Source of the DNA: CAZAXU01 sp964489245
GTDB lineage: Bacteria; Bacteroidota; Bacteroidia; Flavobacteriales; Flavobacteriaceae
Reading direction: 5' to 3'
Assembly: GCA_964489245.1 (NCBI GenBank)
Contig: CAZAXU010000009.1
Coordinates: 1 to 52,045 of the forward strand
Length of the DNA stretch: 52,045 bases
Position numbers and translations under genes: made by a program. Under the pieces are notes generated by a model, which was not told the DNA's origin, made no database searches, and saw only the letters and a list, made by a program, of their open reading frames with translations. This document shows positions 43,294 through 51,980 of the stretch, piece by piece (position 1 is the first letter of the stretch; each line of letters starts with the position of its first letter).

Positions 43294-43857
43294 ATGAACA
43301 AGACAGAAGACATCATAGAAAAAATAAAAAAAATATTCAAACTTGAAGCACGACAAAAACGTGATAATCAAGTTCGTGTAGATGTAGATAAAAATTTGGT
43401 TTCCAGCGTGTTGCTTTATCTGAAAAATCAACAAGGATTTATCCATCTCAATCATATTTCATGTGTGGATTGGATAGAAGAAAATCAATTTGAATTGGTT
43501 TATATCGTTTGGAATCCCGAGTCAAAATTGACTGTAATGGTTCATACACGAATAGACAGAGAAAAGCCTGAGATGGAAAATATCGATACGATTTGGGATC
43601 AAGCCAATACTTATGAAAGAGAATTCAGAGAAATGTATGGAATAGAATTTCCGGGATTGACGGGAGCCAAAGAATTTATTTTGGAAGATTGGCAAGACAT
43701 GCCGCCGATGCGTCGAGATTTTGATACGGCAGCCTATGCCAAGGAAACTTACGAGACACGACCGGGACGAGAAAATGCACAAGATGTAAGAGAAGCTATA
43801 ACACGCAGAAGCGGAGAGGAAATCCCCGATTTTGCTAAAAAATATTCAAGAGATTAA
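43294..43857 (+). CDS. NuoC/MbxK-like 30-kDa subunit
   Basis: 187 residues. The NuoC pattern is seen in FELVYIVWNPES, VMVHTRIDREKPEMENIDTIWD, ANTYEREFREMYGIEFPG and the C-terminal DMPPMRRDFD (each read separately). It has no cofactors and links the NuoB-like and NuoD-like subunits. Encoded separately from NuoD, as in MBX/MBS. Confidence 0.92.
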   Translation: MNKTEDIIEKIKKIFKLEARQKRDNQVRVDVDKNLVSSVLLYLKNQQGFIHLNHISCVDWIEENQFELVYIVWNPESKLTVMVHTRIDREKPEMENIDTIWDQANTYEREFREMYGIEFPGLTGAKEFILEDWQDMPPMRRDFDTAAYAKETYETRPGRENAQDVREAITRRSGEEIPDFAKKYSRD

Positions 43858-43878
43858 ACAGTTGCACGATTAAACAAT
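43856..43878 (+). repeat. Spacer repeat copy 2
   Basis: The second copy of the 23-base element (aaacagttgcacgattaaac...), overlapping the stop of the NuoC-like gene and ending 7 bases before the next start codon. Confidence 0.6.
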
Positions 43879-43885
43879 AGCAATA

Positions 43886-44998
43886 ATGAACATAAATAGA
43901 GAAAAAGAAACAACACTATATCTAGGACCTCAACATCCGGGGATTACCGGAAATATGATGATCAAGCTTAAGCTTAAAGGCGATATTGTAACCAAGGCGG
44001 AAACACATGTAGGCTATCTGCATCGTGCCTTTGAAAAGTTGATTGAGCAAAGAAATTGGTTGCAATCTTTCACCTTGTTGTGTCGTTTTTGTGTGCCGGA
44101 GCCCGACCCAATGGAACTTACCTACGCCAGAGCAGTGGAACAGCTCGAAGGAAGAGAAGTGCCACAAAGAGCAAAGTTCATCAGGACTATTGTGGCGGAA
44201 TTGGCACGGATTCAATCTTTTCTATTGTGGTATGGCGGTCAATCCGGTTCGAGTGGTCTCTATACGTTGGGACAATGGAGTGTTGGAGACAGGAACTACA
44301 TCTTGGATTTATTTGAAGATTTAACCGGAGCAAGAATTTATCATATGTATATGTGGCCGGGTGGTGTGCGTCGCGATTTGCCCGAGGGATGGATAGATAA
44401 GACTTATAAAACGATGGATTATCTGGAAAAGAGACTGGAAGACTATAATCGTTTGTTGTTTGACAACTCTATTTTCCAAAAAAGAGCACAAGGCGTTGGC
44501 ATTATTCCAAAAGACAAAGCCATTGAATGGGGCGTAGTGGGCGCACCGCTTCGAGGAACCGGCATCAAACACGATGTGCGTATTGATGAGCCTTATGAAG
44601 CCTATGACCAATTGGATTTTGTGGTGCCCACATTTGAAGGAGGAGATGTTTGGGCAAGGGCATTGGTACGTCGAGAAGAAATCAAGCAATCCATCAGCAT
44701 TGTTCGTCAAGCATTGGACAAAATGCCGGAAGGAAACTATTATAACAGAATACCCAACCCGATGAAATGGAAAGTGCCGAAAGGAGAGGCGTGGGTAAAA
44801 ACCGAAAGCGTACGTGGAGAAATCGGATTTTATGTTGTGAGTGACGGCAGTAACAAACCGCGTAGAGTACACCTGAAAGGAGCCGCTTATACACATGGCG
44901 TAAAAGTGTTGGAGAAAATATTGCCCGGACAAAATATTGCCGATGTATCCTTTATTTTGAATTCGCTGGGTGTTTGCCCGCCGGAGATAGAAAGGTAA
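43886..44998 (+). CDS. NuoD/MbxL-like catalytic-type subunit without intact [NiFe] site
   Basis: 370 residues of the NuoD/hydrogenase large-subunit family: LYLGPQHPGITG, HVGYLHRAFEKLIEQR and the DLTGARIYHMYMWPGGVRRD segment. Hydrogenases have CxxC twice. Here the first motif is LCRFC (Cys66, Cys69), not RxCGxC. The last motif is GVCPPEIER, with Cys364 but Glu367 in place of the second cysteine and no DP before it. Hydrogen turnover is therefore unlikely. Complex I lacks these cysteines entirely, so the protein is intermediate, as expected for MBX-type subunits. Confidence 0.9.
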   Translation: MNINREKETTLYLGPQHPGITGNMMIKLKLKGDIVTKAETHVGYLHRAFEKLIEQRNWLQSFTLLCRFCVPEPDPMELTYARAVEQLEGREVPQRAKFIRTIVAELARIQSFLLWYGGQSGSSGLYTLGQWSVGDRNYILDLFEDLTGARIYHMYMWPGGVRRDLPEGWIDKTYKTMDYLEKRLEDYNRLLFDNSIFQKRAQGVGIIPKDKAIEWGVVGAPLRGTGIKHDVRIDEPYEAYDQLDFVVPTFEGGDVWARALVRREEIKQSISIVRQALDKMPEGNYYNRIPNPMKWKVPKGEAWVKTESVRGEIGFYVVSDGSNKPRRVHLKGAAYTHGVKVLEKILPGQNIADVSFILNSLGVCPPEIER

Positions 44999-45000
44999 AA

Positions 45001-45100
45001 NNNNNNNNNNNNNNNNNNNNNNNNNNNNNNNNNNNNNNNNNNNNNNNNNNNNNNNNNNNNNNNNNNNNNNNNNNNNNNNNNNNNNNNNNNNNNNNNNNNN
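45001..45100. other. Scaffold gap (100 N)
   Basis: A run of 100 Ns directly after the NuoD-like stop and before the ATG of the next gene. Gene order agrees with mbx/mbs clusters across the gap, so the join is plausible. The true length and any missing small gene or upstream start cannot be seen. Confidence 0.95.
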
Positions 45101-46891
45101 ATGAGCATACTTGATCTAAAAGGAATATTATCACCCTTAGGTGCTTTGAAGCAAATGGGCAAGCAGCCCCATACGATTAATTTCCCCTATGAGGAAAAAG
45201 ATATTTCAAAGCGATACAGAGGTTTTCATCACAATGATTTGGATTTATGTATAGGTTGTGGAAATTGTGAAACAATTTGTATGAATGAAGCCATTGATAT
45301 GATTGCTTTGGCAGAAGTTGAAGGACAGCCCGGAGATAGTGGATTACGCCCGCAGATTGACTATGGAAGATGTTGTTACTGTGCACTTTGCGTGGATGTG
45401 TGTCCTTCGGGATCATTGAATATGACCAGCGATTTTATCAAGGTGACTAATGACCCCTATGAGTTTTTGATGGTGCCGGGCAAAGATAATCCGGAAGCAA
45501 AAGAAAAACTGAGTTTTACGGCAGATTATGATTCGTCTTTGAATGTGTTTGATCGGGTGCCGATGCGAGAGCTTGACCCTGAGGAGCGTGTTAAATCATT
45601 TGCAGAAGTGTTTATCGGCTATAATGAAGAAGAAGCTCGTTTAGAAGCCGGTCGTTGTATTAGTTGCGGTTTATGCACGGAAAACTGTCCGGTGCATATG
45701 CATATTCCTGAATATATTAATGCCATTGCCAATGCAGATGACGAAGCTGCCATTAAGATTATCTATGATAACAATGATCTGCCCGAAATGTGCGGAAAAG
45801 TTTGTACACGTCGTTGTGAGGATGTTTGTGCCATTCAAGTACGCGGAGAGGCCGTTGCCATTCGTTGGCTGAAGCGCTACGCAACAGAAAGAGCCGAGAA
45901 TGCCGATATGATTGCCGAAATTGTGAAGCCGGAAGTCAGAGAGCCCAACCAATATAAAGTGGGCATTATCGGTGCGGGTCCTGCAGGATTAACCGCCGGA
46001 TATTATTTGGCATTGCGAGGTTATAATGTAACAATTTATGAAGCCCACAAAGATCCCGGCGGAATGATTATGTATGGAATCCCAAAATATCGTTTGCCCT
46101 ATGACAGTATTCAAAAGCAAGTGGACTATATGAAAAAAATGGGAGTAAAAATCCATTATAGTACTGTGGTAGGAAAAGATATTTCTTTCAATGAAATTTA
46201 TGATAACAGCGATGCTGTGTTCATGGGAGTAGGTTTGCAAGATGCTTGGAATTTAGGCATTGACGATGAGGATGCCAAAGGCGTTTGGTCTGCTATTGAT
46301 TTCTTAGGAAAAGTCAATGCAGGAGAGCAAGTGGATATAGGAAAAAGAGTTGTTGTTGTTGGAGGTGGAGATGTTTCAATTGATTGTTCCAGAGTTTCTA
46401 AACGTTTGGGAGCAGAGGTTTATCATTCTTACAGAAGAAGAATACAGGATATGCCGGCAGATTTAGAAGAGATTGAAGGTGCAGAAGCAGAAGGCATACA
46501 TATCTTGCCGCAAACCATTCCCACCAAAGTCGTTAAAGATGCTGAAGGAAAAGTGAAAGGCTTCGAATATTTGAAAGCTAAAATGCAATCACAAGACGGT
46601 GGCAGACCACGCCCTGTCCCTATTGAAGGCAGTGAAACCATTATTGAGTGCGATGCTGTGATTGCTGCCATCGGGCAAAAGCCGAATTTCAGTTTGTTGC
46701 CGCAAGAAGTTGCCGATAAATTGGAGATGGAACGCGGAAAAATTAAGGTGAATGATGACAGACTGACCAGTATTCCTAAATTATTTGCCGGTGGTGATGC
46801 CGTAAAATATGGAAATACAGACGCTATCTCTGCCATTGCCGATGGTTTTTATGCCACAAAAGCAATTGATAAAATGTTGATGGGCAGATAA
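45101..46891 (+). CDS. NuoI/MbxN-like ferredoxin fused to a GltD/NfnB-type NAD(P)H oxidoreductase
   Basis: 596 residues. Residues 1-150 are a NuoI-like two-cluster ferredoxin (Cys50, 53, 56, 60 and Cys91, 94, 97, 101), including the amphipathic start SPLGALKQMG. Residues 155-596 are a GltD-like module: N-terminal Fe-S cysteines 186, 189, 192, 196 and 231, 235, 239, 243; FAD motif GAGPAG (291-296); NAD(P) motif VVGGGDVSIDC followed by YRRR, which suggests NADPH; and a final FAGGDAVKYG. In archaeal MBX the last subunit is only the ferredoxin. The fusion puts a pyridine-nucleotide site on the electron-input end of the complex. The start lies at a gap edge. Confidence 0.92.
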   Translation: MSILDLKGILSPLGALKQMGKQPHTINFPYEEKDISKRYRGFHHNDLDLCIGCGNCETICMNEAIDMIALAEVEGQPGDSGLRPQIDYGRCCYCALCVDVCPSGSLNMTSDFIKVTNDPYEFLMVPGKDNPEAKEKLSFTADYDSSLNVFDRVPMRELDPEERVKSFAEVFIGYNEEEARLEAGRCISCGLCTENCPVHMHIPEYINAIANADDEAAIKIIYDNNDLPEMCGKVCTRRCEDVCAIQVRGEAVAIRWLKRYATERAENADMIAEIVKPEVREPNQYKVGIIGAGPAGLTAGYYLALRGYNVTIYEAHKDPGGMIMYGIPKYRLPYDSIQKQVDYMKKMGVKIHYSTVVGKDISFNEIYDNSDAVFMGVGLQDAWNLGIDDEDAKGVWSAIDFLGKVNAGEQVDIGKRVVVVGGGDVSIDCSRVSKRLGAEVYHSYRRRIQDMPADLEEIEGAEAEGIHILPQTIPTKVVKDAEGKVKGFEYLKAKMQSQDGGRPRPVPIEGSETIIECDAVIAAIGQKPNFSLLPQEVADKLEMERGKIKVNDDRLTSIPKLFAGGDAVKYGNTDAISAIADGFYATKAIDKMLMGR

Positions 46892-46922
46892 TTAGATATT
46901 AGCCCATGCGGTTGAATTGAAT

Positions 46923-47783
46923 TTATGGTTTTGGGTTTATAATTTTTGGAGGCTTATAAAAATCCTTAATGTTATTTGTGTAGATGCAATTGTTGATTTG
47001 ATGCTTGATTTGAAAAATTTCAGGATTTTTTTCTCCTATTGGCACCAGCATTAGTTTGCTTTTTCCGTTGCATTTTTCTTTTTTCCCGGACAGATCAAAG
47101 CGTACATCAAAATAGAACAGATATTTTGAAATCCAATCGGTTATTGATTTGGATTTTTTCTTATTCAATTTTCCGTTAAGATTTTCCAAGTCTATTTTTG
47201 TTCTGTGGTGTACAATGGCATGTTGATATTCCACGGCATTCAAAGGAATTTTATCGAGAAACGGAATATAATTCATTTGCGGATCCAAAAATATCCATTT
47301 TCTTAACTCGGGAATATATGCTTCCGTTACCACGTGTCCTGCTCCCGACTTTGCCGTTTCAACATTTTTAGTTTTCAGGCCTAAGGTTCTGGCAGGAATT
47401 CCGATTGAATTCAAAGCGGCGGATAAAACGATTCCATATTCTACACATCTGAATTTTTTGCCTTTTTTTGCTTCTCTTAAGATGCCTAGAGCGCTGTTGT
47501 TTTTGGGGCGGTTACTTCCGTTGTGAGTCCATCTGCTGTGAGTCCAATTTAATAAAATCAAGGTTTTTTTTACATTTGATTTTGTTTTGTGTGTTAAACT
47601 GTCTAAATGATATTCCGTTTTTAATTTTGTCAGTTCAATATTTGTTTTTAGATTGGAGCAAACAAAGTCACACAAAGATTTGTCTTTGTCTTCATGATTG
47701 AACCTGATATTAAGAGCGGCATCTTGCTTTTCTACACAAGATGTCAGCAAAATTCCGATAAACAATAGAGATATTGTTTTCAT
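46923..47783 (-). CDS. Transglutaminase-like lipoprotein
   Basis: 286 residues with lipobox LTSC (Cys16). A transglutaminase/papain-like core follows, with Cys113 in FRCVEYG, His150 in AGHVVTEAY and Asp167 in FLDPQ, in the order and spacing of the family triad. The remaining C-terminal region is Lys-rich. A surface peptidase or protein-remodelling role is likely, substrate unknown. Convergent with the MBX-like cluster, 31 bases apart. Confidence 0.85.
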   Translation of the reverse strand: MKTISLLFIGILLTSCVEKQDAALNIRFNHEDKDKSLCDFVCSNLKTNIELTKLKTEYHLDSLTHKTKSNVKKTLILLNWTHSRWTHNGSNRPKNNSALGILREAKKGKKFRCVEYGIVLSAALNSIGIPARTLGLKTKNVETAKSGAGHVVTEAYIPELRKWIFLDPQMNYIPFLDKIPLNAVEYQHAIVHHRTKIDLENLNGKLNKKKSKSITDWISKYLFYFDVRFDLSGKKEKCNGKSKLMLVPIGEKNPEIFQIKHQINNCIYTNNIKDFYKPPKIINPKP

Positions 47784-47812
47784 ATTTAAACATTTTCATA
47801 ATACCGTATTGC

Positions 47813-50497
47813 TTATAAAACAAATTTTGTTTCACTCATAGGTGTTCGGCAATCCATATCGGTACCACGGTTTCTATGATCATCAATTTCAGCTGCTATA
47901 CCCACGGTTCTTCCCAGTAGGAACAGACTAAATCCTATTTTTTGCATATTTTTTTCGGTGACTTTTCCGGATTGATATAGTTTCCAAAGCAATTTCAGAC
48001 TGATACTTGCAATGACGGCATCTATATTTACGGCATAGACATTTTTAGTAATTTTTTGTTTATGCAATTTCTTGACCAAGGCTCTATAGAAATCCCAAAA
48101 GACATTGTATATGTTTTCCTCTTGGAACTTTTTATAGATATAGGCTTCTCGCGGGTCTATATTAATCGGTTTTCCTTTGAAGACAGGATGGTTGATTCCC
48201 GGAATTCTGGCATAAGGAACAGCTTTTGATTTGGCTTCTTTTTTGATTTTTGCAAAATTGCCTGCAGCACGATCGGCAATTTCATCAATATTCATTTGTC
48301 GTTCAGGATTGACATCTTTTTTGTTTCCGAACGATTTCAGGATAAAATCTATTCCTTCGTAGCCGTTGCCGCCGTGAGCTAAGCCTGTATTGGCTAGAAA
48401 ACCAATAAAAGCAGTAGAAATATTATTTTTTGCACTTACGCTTTCTTTAGCTCCTTTTGCACTGATGGTGCCCGGTCCGTTGGTAAGTGTGATGCCGAGT
48501 AATGTGGAAAATTCTTTGAGTTCGATCTGATTTGGCGAGTAATTAAATACTGCTTTGAATGCTGTTTCCGTGAAAGAAATTTCTGATAATTCTTTGCTTG
48601 AGTTGAAGTCTTGGATGAATATATTTTGCTCAAAATCGGTTGTGGACAAAATAGTTAGCTTGGCAATAATGCTAAGATAAGCATAGCTGTTTTCAAGGCT
48701 GTCTTTGGTAATTTTTTTCTTGACCAAAGCAGGAAAAAACAGATGAAACAGCACATTGCTAATCACAAAATCATCTACTTGCTCAATAGAATAGTTTTCA
48801 AGTATGAATTTTCCCAATGAAAGCGCATTGCTTTTTCTTCTTTCCAGTAGAGGAATAAGAATTCCGGATGATTTAGCTTTTAGGGGCTTTAGATTAAATG
48901 TTTTTTCTATTTTTTCTTTTTTCCATTTAACATCTTCAGATAAATCTCGAATATTCATGGTGGCATACAAGTCTGTATATTTTTTAATCCATGATTGAGC
49001 ATTTTGTATTTGCTGATTGTTTCCGAGCAGTGACAGCGGAGCCATCAAGGCTTCGTTGGGCGTGGCAGCGTTTTTCTCTGCTTGTTTGATCAGATCAAAA
49101 TAGGAATCAGGAACTTTTGAGAGATGATTTAAACAAGCATTCATCAGAGATAAATCTTTGGCATCGGCTTGCATTTTTGCCAATGAGAAAAAGATATTGC
49201 TTTCATATGAATTTGAAGCCAAATCGGTTACTTTTTCGCCATGTAATTCAGCCACATGTGTTTTTGGATTCATGGAAGAAGCGCCTGAAACATTTCTCAT
49301 ATTTTGACGGAGATAAACCGCTCCGAGTTGTTTGTTGACCGTTTCGATTTCCAGATCGTATGGCGAAAGTGCTTTGACGACAGGAATCTTGAATTTTTTC
49401 GGCAATTTCCAATCAAAGTCATTGGCAAACCAAGGTTTTAAATCCAGATTCCCTTTGGCCTCAAAATCCGGTTTTATATCCAATTTGTCAAAAACGGCTT
49501 TCATGGCTATCGGAATATGCTGAATGGAATTTACAGAAACCCCTTTTTTGCTGACTAAGCTCGATTTTTCAGGGTCGAATCCGGGAACTTGGAAGTAGTC
49601 TTCAAACCATTTTTCCTTACTGGCGGCATCGTCGTTACTTCCTGCCAACGCTCCCGCATGCCCGACTGCTCGAGAAAGTTTGGCTTTCCAGTGTCCTGTG
49701 ATACAAGCAATAATGGGCTTGTCAAATTTAATTTTTCCTTCTTGAATCATGTCAAGAGCAATTTTCTCATAAAACCCTCCAGGTTCTATATAAAGCACTA
49801 CGGCTTTTGTTCTGGAATCATTTTGTGCTGCGTATAAAAATTCGGCAACCGGATATTGGATAATGGTATCTTTTCCTGAACTGACCAAAGTTGTTGTTCC
49901 AAAGCCTTGTGTTTTGAGATATTCCGTGATGGTTGTGCTGAAATTTCCCGAGTTGCTATGAATGGCAATGGAGCCTTTAATAAGCAATTCTTCGGGTTTG
50001 TCTCCGCCCAATCCGCCACCGATGCGCACATGATTCCAAGCATCTGCAACGCCCAAGGAATTGGCGCCAAAAACATCGATGCTGTTGGTTTGTGCAATGG
50101 CTCGTATCAGCATTTGGTCTTTGACACTGAGTTTTTCGGTGACAATGACAATTTTTTTCAGTTTCTTGTTATAGTGAATCAATTCGGCTACGGCGTGATA
50201 AACAGCAGAAGGAGGCAGGTAAATCACACCGACATTGAAATTGTGGTTCTTTATGGCATCTGCCAAACGACTGTAAACCGGAATATTTCCGATAGGTGTT
50301 TTCATGATTCCCTGACGACCGTATTGCACGCCGGCAACGATATTTCCTCCACTGAAAACATGAGAAACCGGCGTGACTTTCCGACTTTCATTTCCCATGA
50401 TGTTCATTACGAGAATTTTGTCTTCTTTAGAGGCAATTTCTTCCAAGCTGTTGATGCCTACAAAACTGTTGAAAGGTGCGTGTTTATTTACTAACAT
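47813..50497 (-). CDS. ATP-citrate lyase alpha-like subunit (SucD-like plus citrate-synthase-like)
   Basis: 894 residues. Residues 1-350 resemble a succinyl-CoA ligase alpha chain: CoA-binding SNSGNFSTTITEYL and the phosphohistidine loop VGHAGALAG with His280. The C-terminal 250 residues are citrate-synthase-like (LTNGPGTISAKGAK, GLAHGGNGYEG, and H770...D781-P-R783). Between them lie about 290 residues I cannot assign. Ordinary AclA has about 610 residues, so this is a long variant, perhaps the type II ACL form. With the next gene it should cleave citrate to acetyl-CoA and oxaloacetate with ATP, the key step of the reductive TCA cycle. It overlaps its partner by 14 bases. Confidence 0.8.
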   Translation of the reverse strand: MLVNKHAPFNSFVGINSLEEIASKEDKILVMNIMGNESRKVTPVSHVFSGGNIVAGVQYGRQGIMKTPIGNIPVYSRLADAIKNHNFNVGVIYLPPSAVYHAVAELIHYNKKLKKIVIVTEKLSVKDQMLIRAIAQTNSIDVFGANSLGVADAWNHVRIGGGLGGDKPEELLIKGSIAIHSNSGNFSTTITEYLKTQGFGTTTLVSSGKDTIIQYPVAEFLYAAQNDSRTKAVVLYIEPGGFYEKIALDMIQEGKIKFDKPIIACITGHWKAKLSRAVGHAGALAGSNDDAASKEKWFEDYFQVPGFDPEKSSLVSKKGVSVNSIQHIPIAMKAVFDKLDIKPDFEAKGNLDLKPWFANDFDWKLPKKFKIPVVKALSPYDLEIETVNKQLGAVYLRQNMRNVSGASSMNPKTHVAELHGEKVTDLASNSYESNIFFSLAKMQADAKDLSLMNACLNHLSKVPDSYFDLIKQAEKNAATPNEALMAPLSLLGNNQQIQNAQSWIKKYTDLYATMNIRDLSEDVKWKKEKIEKTFNLKPLKAKSSGILIPLLERRKSNALSLGKFILENYSIEQVDDFVISNVLFHLFFPALVKKKITKDSLENSYAYLSIIAKLTILSTTDFEQNIFIQDFNSSKELSEISFTETAFKAVFNYSPNQIELKEFSTLLGITLTNGPGTISAKGAKESVSAKNNISTAFIGFLANTGLAHGGNGYEGIDFILKSFGNKKDVNPERQMNIDEIADRAAGNFAKIKKEAKSKAVPYARIPGINHPVFKGKPINIDPREAYIYKKFQEENIYNVFWDFYRALVKKLHKQKITKNVYAVNIDAVIASISLKLLWKLYQSGKVTEKNMQKIGFSLFLLGRTVGIAAEIDDHRNRGTDMDCRTPMSETKFVL

Positions 50498-51746
50498 GAG
50501 CTGAATTTTTGATTTTGTTTTGAATCATCCAATTGTCTATATCGACAGCATATTGAATCACCTCGATCATGGAACTGTCATACCCGAAGAATTTATAAGG
50601 AATTTCTAGAGATTCCAGAATATCTCTGGCATAGGAAAAACCCTGTATCAGGTTTGGACCGCCACGACCAACCACCACATATAAATCTTTTTTATCGTGT
50701 TTATTATAATAGTCTCTGATTGCATCAAACATGGCTTTAAAAGTGACAAAAATGTCTGTATTGTTTGCTTTTCCGCCAATAATCAGCAATACATTGCTTT
50801 GTTTCAGCCAATAATCATAGACAATTCTGGCGATATGATACATTTTTTCATAAGGAGGATTACCTCCAAAATCACTTGAAATGGTTGTTTTTTCAGATAA
50901 AATCTCGGTAGCTGCACTGTTGGCTCCGCCACCGAACATAAAAGATGTGATTGTTCCCTCGGGATTGATCACGGCAACATCACTTTGTCCTTGATAAGTG
51001 CGCAACTGGTTGACTTCAATTTCAAATTCTGAGAGATTGGTTTCAAAAATTTCTGCCGGAAGGTTCAACCGGTCGGCTAGAGGATTGTCTTGGTCTAACA
51101 TGCCTTTAAAATCACAGCCTACGGCTTGCAATCGTTTGCCGATGCGTTCCATTCTGATGGGATTCAATTCGAGGGTTATAAAACCGTAATCGTTATAGAG
51201 TTCCCAAAGTTTGGGCAGATGTCTGACCAAAGCACTGACCAAATCTTGTGGTGCATTGAGTGCTGCCAGTGCATCGATGATATGATAATTTTTCAATCCG
51301 GTGAGCACATCAAATGAGTTTTCAACAATTCTGTTTACGGGCAAGTCTTCGATATCCACACCACCGTCTATGGACAAGGTGAAACTTGCTCTTCTGGAAA
51401 CAGAGGATACGTTCAGATTAAAATAGACTTCATATTCCGAGGGGATAAACTCTTCAAAAGTGACTCCGTTGGCAACAACCTTTTCATTGTGGAAGTTGTG
51501 TTCTGCAAAATAGAGTTGTCGTTTGGCTTCCATGGCTTCGTGAACCGAACTGACAATTTTGACCAATCCGGCTTTGCCTTTTTTTCCGACACCGCCGTAG
51601 AAAATAGGTTTCACAACCAGTTTTCCTCTTTTTTCGAGTAAAGTCTCAATGGCTTCATAAGTGGCATTTGATTTGAGCACTTCTGGAACGGGAAAACCTG
51701 CCAATTTCAGAATTTGTGCGCCATAGCGCATTCCGGTGATTCTCAT
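50484..51746 (-). CDS. ATP-citrate lyase beta-like subunit (ATP-grasp plus citrate-binding)
   Basis: 420 residues from MRITGMRYGAQILKLAG. The N-terminal half is an ATP-grasp fold related to SucC (LVVKPIFYGGVGKKGKAGLV, then ELNPIRM), and the C-terminal half contains the GGGANSAATEILSE and VVGRGGPN segments expected of the citrate- and phosphate-binding module of ACL. A TTG at 51767 would extend the frame, but it is part of a -7 element. It is encoded upstream of the alpha-like gene with overlapping ends. Plain succinyl-CoA synthetase is unlikely, given the partner's citrate-synthase-like domain. Confidence 0.82.
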   Translation of the reverse strand: MRITGMRYGAQILKLAGFPVPEVLKSNATYEAIETLLEKRGKLVVKPIFYGGVGKKGKAGLVKIVSSVHEAMEAKRQLYFAEHNFHNEKVVANGVTFEEFIPSEYEVYFNLNVSSVSRRASFTLSIDGGVDIEDLPVNRIVENSFDVLTGLKNYHIIDALAALNAPQDLVSALVRHLPKLWELYNDYGFITLELNPIRMERIGKRLQAVGCDFKGMLDQDNPLADRLNLPAEIFETNLSEFEIEVNQLRTYQGQSDVAVINPEGTITSFMFGGGANSAATEILSEKTTISSDFGGNPPYEKMYHIARIVYDYWLKQSNVLLIIGGKANNTDIFVTFKAMFDAIRDYYNKHDKKDLYVVVGRGGPNLIQGFSYARDILESLEIPYKFFGYDSSMIEVIQYAVDIDNWMIQNKIKNSAHVSK

Positions 51747-51764
51747 AGTGTGTGATTTATAAGG

Positions 51765-51772
51765 CAAAATTA
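51765..51772 (-). promoter_or_regulatory. -7 element of the citrate lyase operon (TAATTTTG)
   Basis: On the minus strand TAATTTTG matches TAnnTTTG and predicts transcription from about 51758, 12 bases before the chosen start at 51746. A second candidate (TAACTTTG) lies about 56 bases further upstream. Confidence 0.5.
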
Positions 51773-51961
51773 GTTCTATTCATGAAAAATAAAAGCTAAA
51801 TATTGGAATATTATAGCAAAGTTATAAACAGATTATTAACATCGTATCAAAGAATTAGACGAAAATCAAATGCTATGGCAAGATATTTGTTAATACTTTG
51901 TAACAGAAGATACTCATAAACCTGATTGAAAAATAAGTCTTGACAAAATAAAATAATGTTG

Positions 51962-51969
51962 TATCTTTG
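51962..51969 (+). promoter_or_regulatory. -7 element of the initiator tRNA gene (TATCTTTG)
   Basis: TATCTTTG lies 11 bases before the first base of the tRNA. Confidence 0.6.
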
Positions 51970-51980
51970 CAATCCAATAT

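Noticed and set aside
35390..46891. Membrane-bound [NiFe] hydrogenase (MBH)
   Set aside because: The large subunit lacks an intact pair of CxxC motifs, the small subunit has three cluster cysteines, two pump subunits are present, and no maturation genes are seen.
47813..51746. Succinyl-CoA synthetase (sucCD)
   Set aside because: The alpha-like chain has about 600 extra residues including a citrate-synthase-like region, and the beta-like chain has an added citrate-binding-type half.
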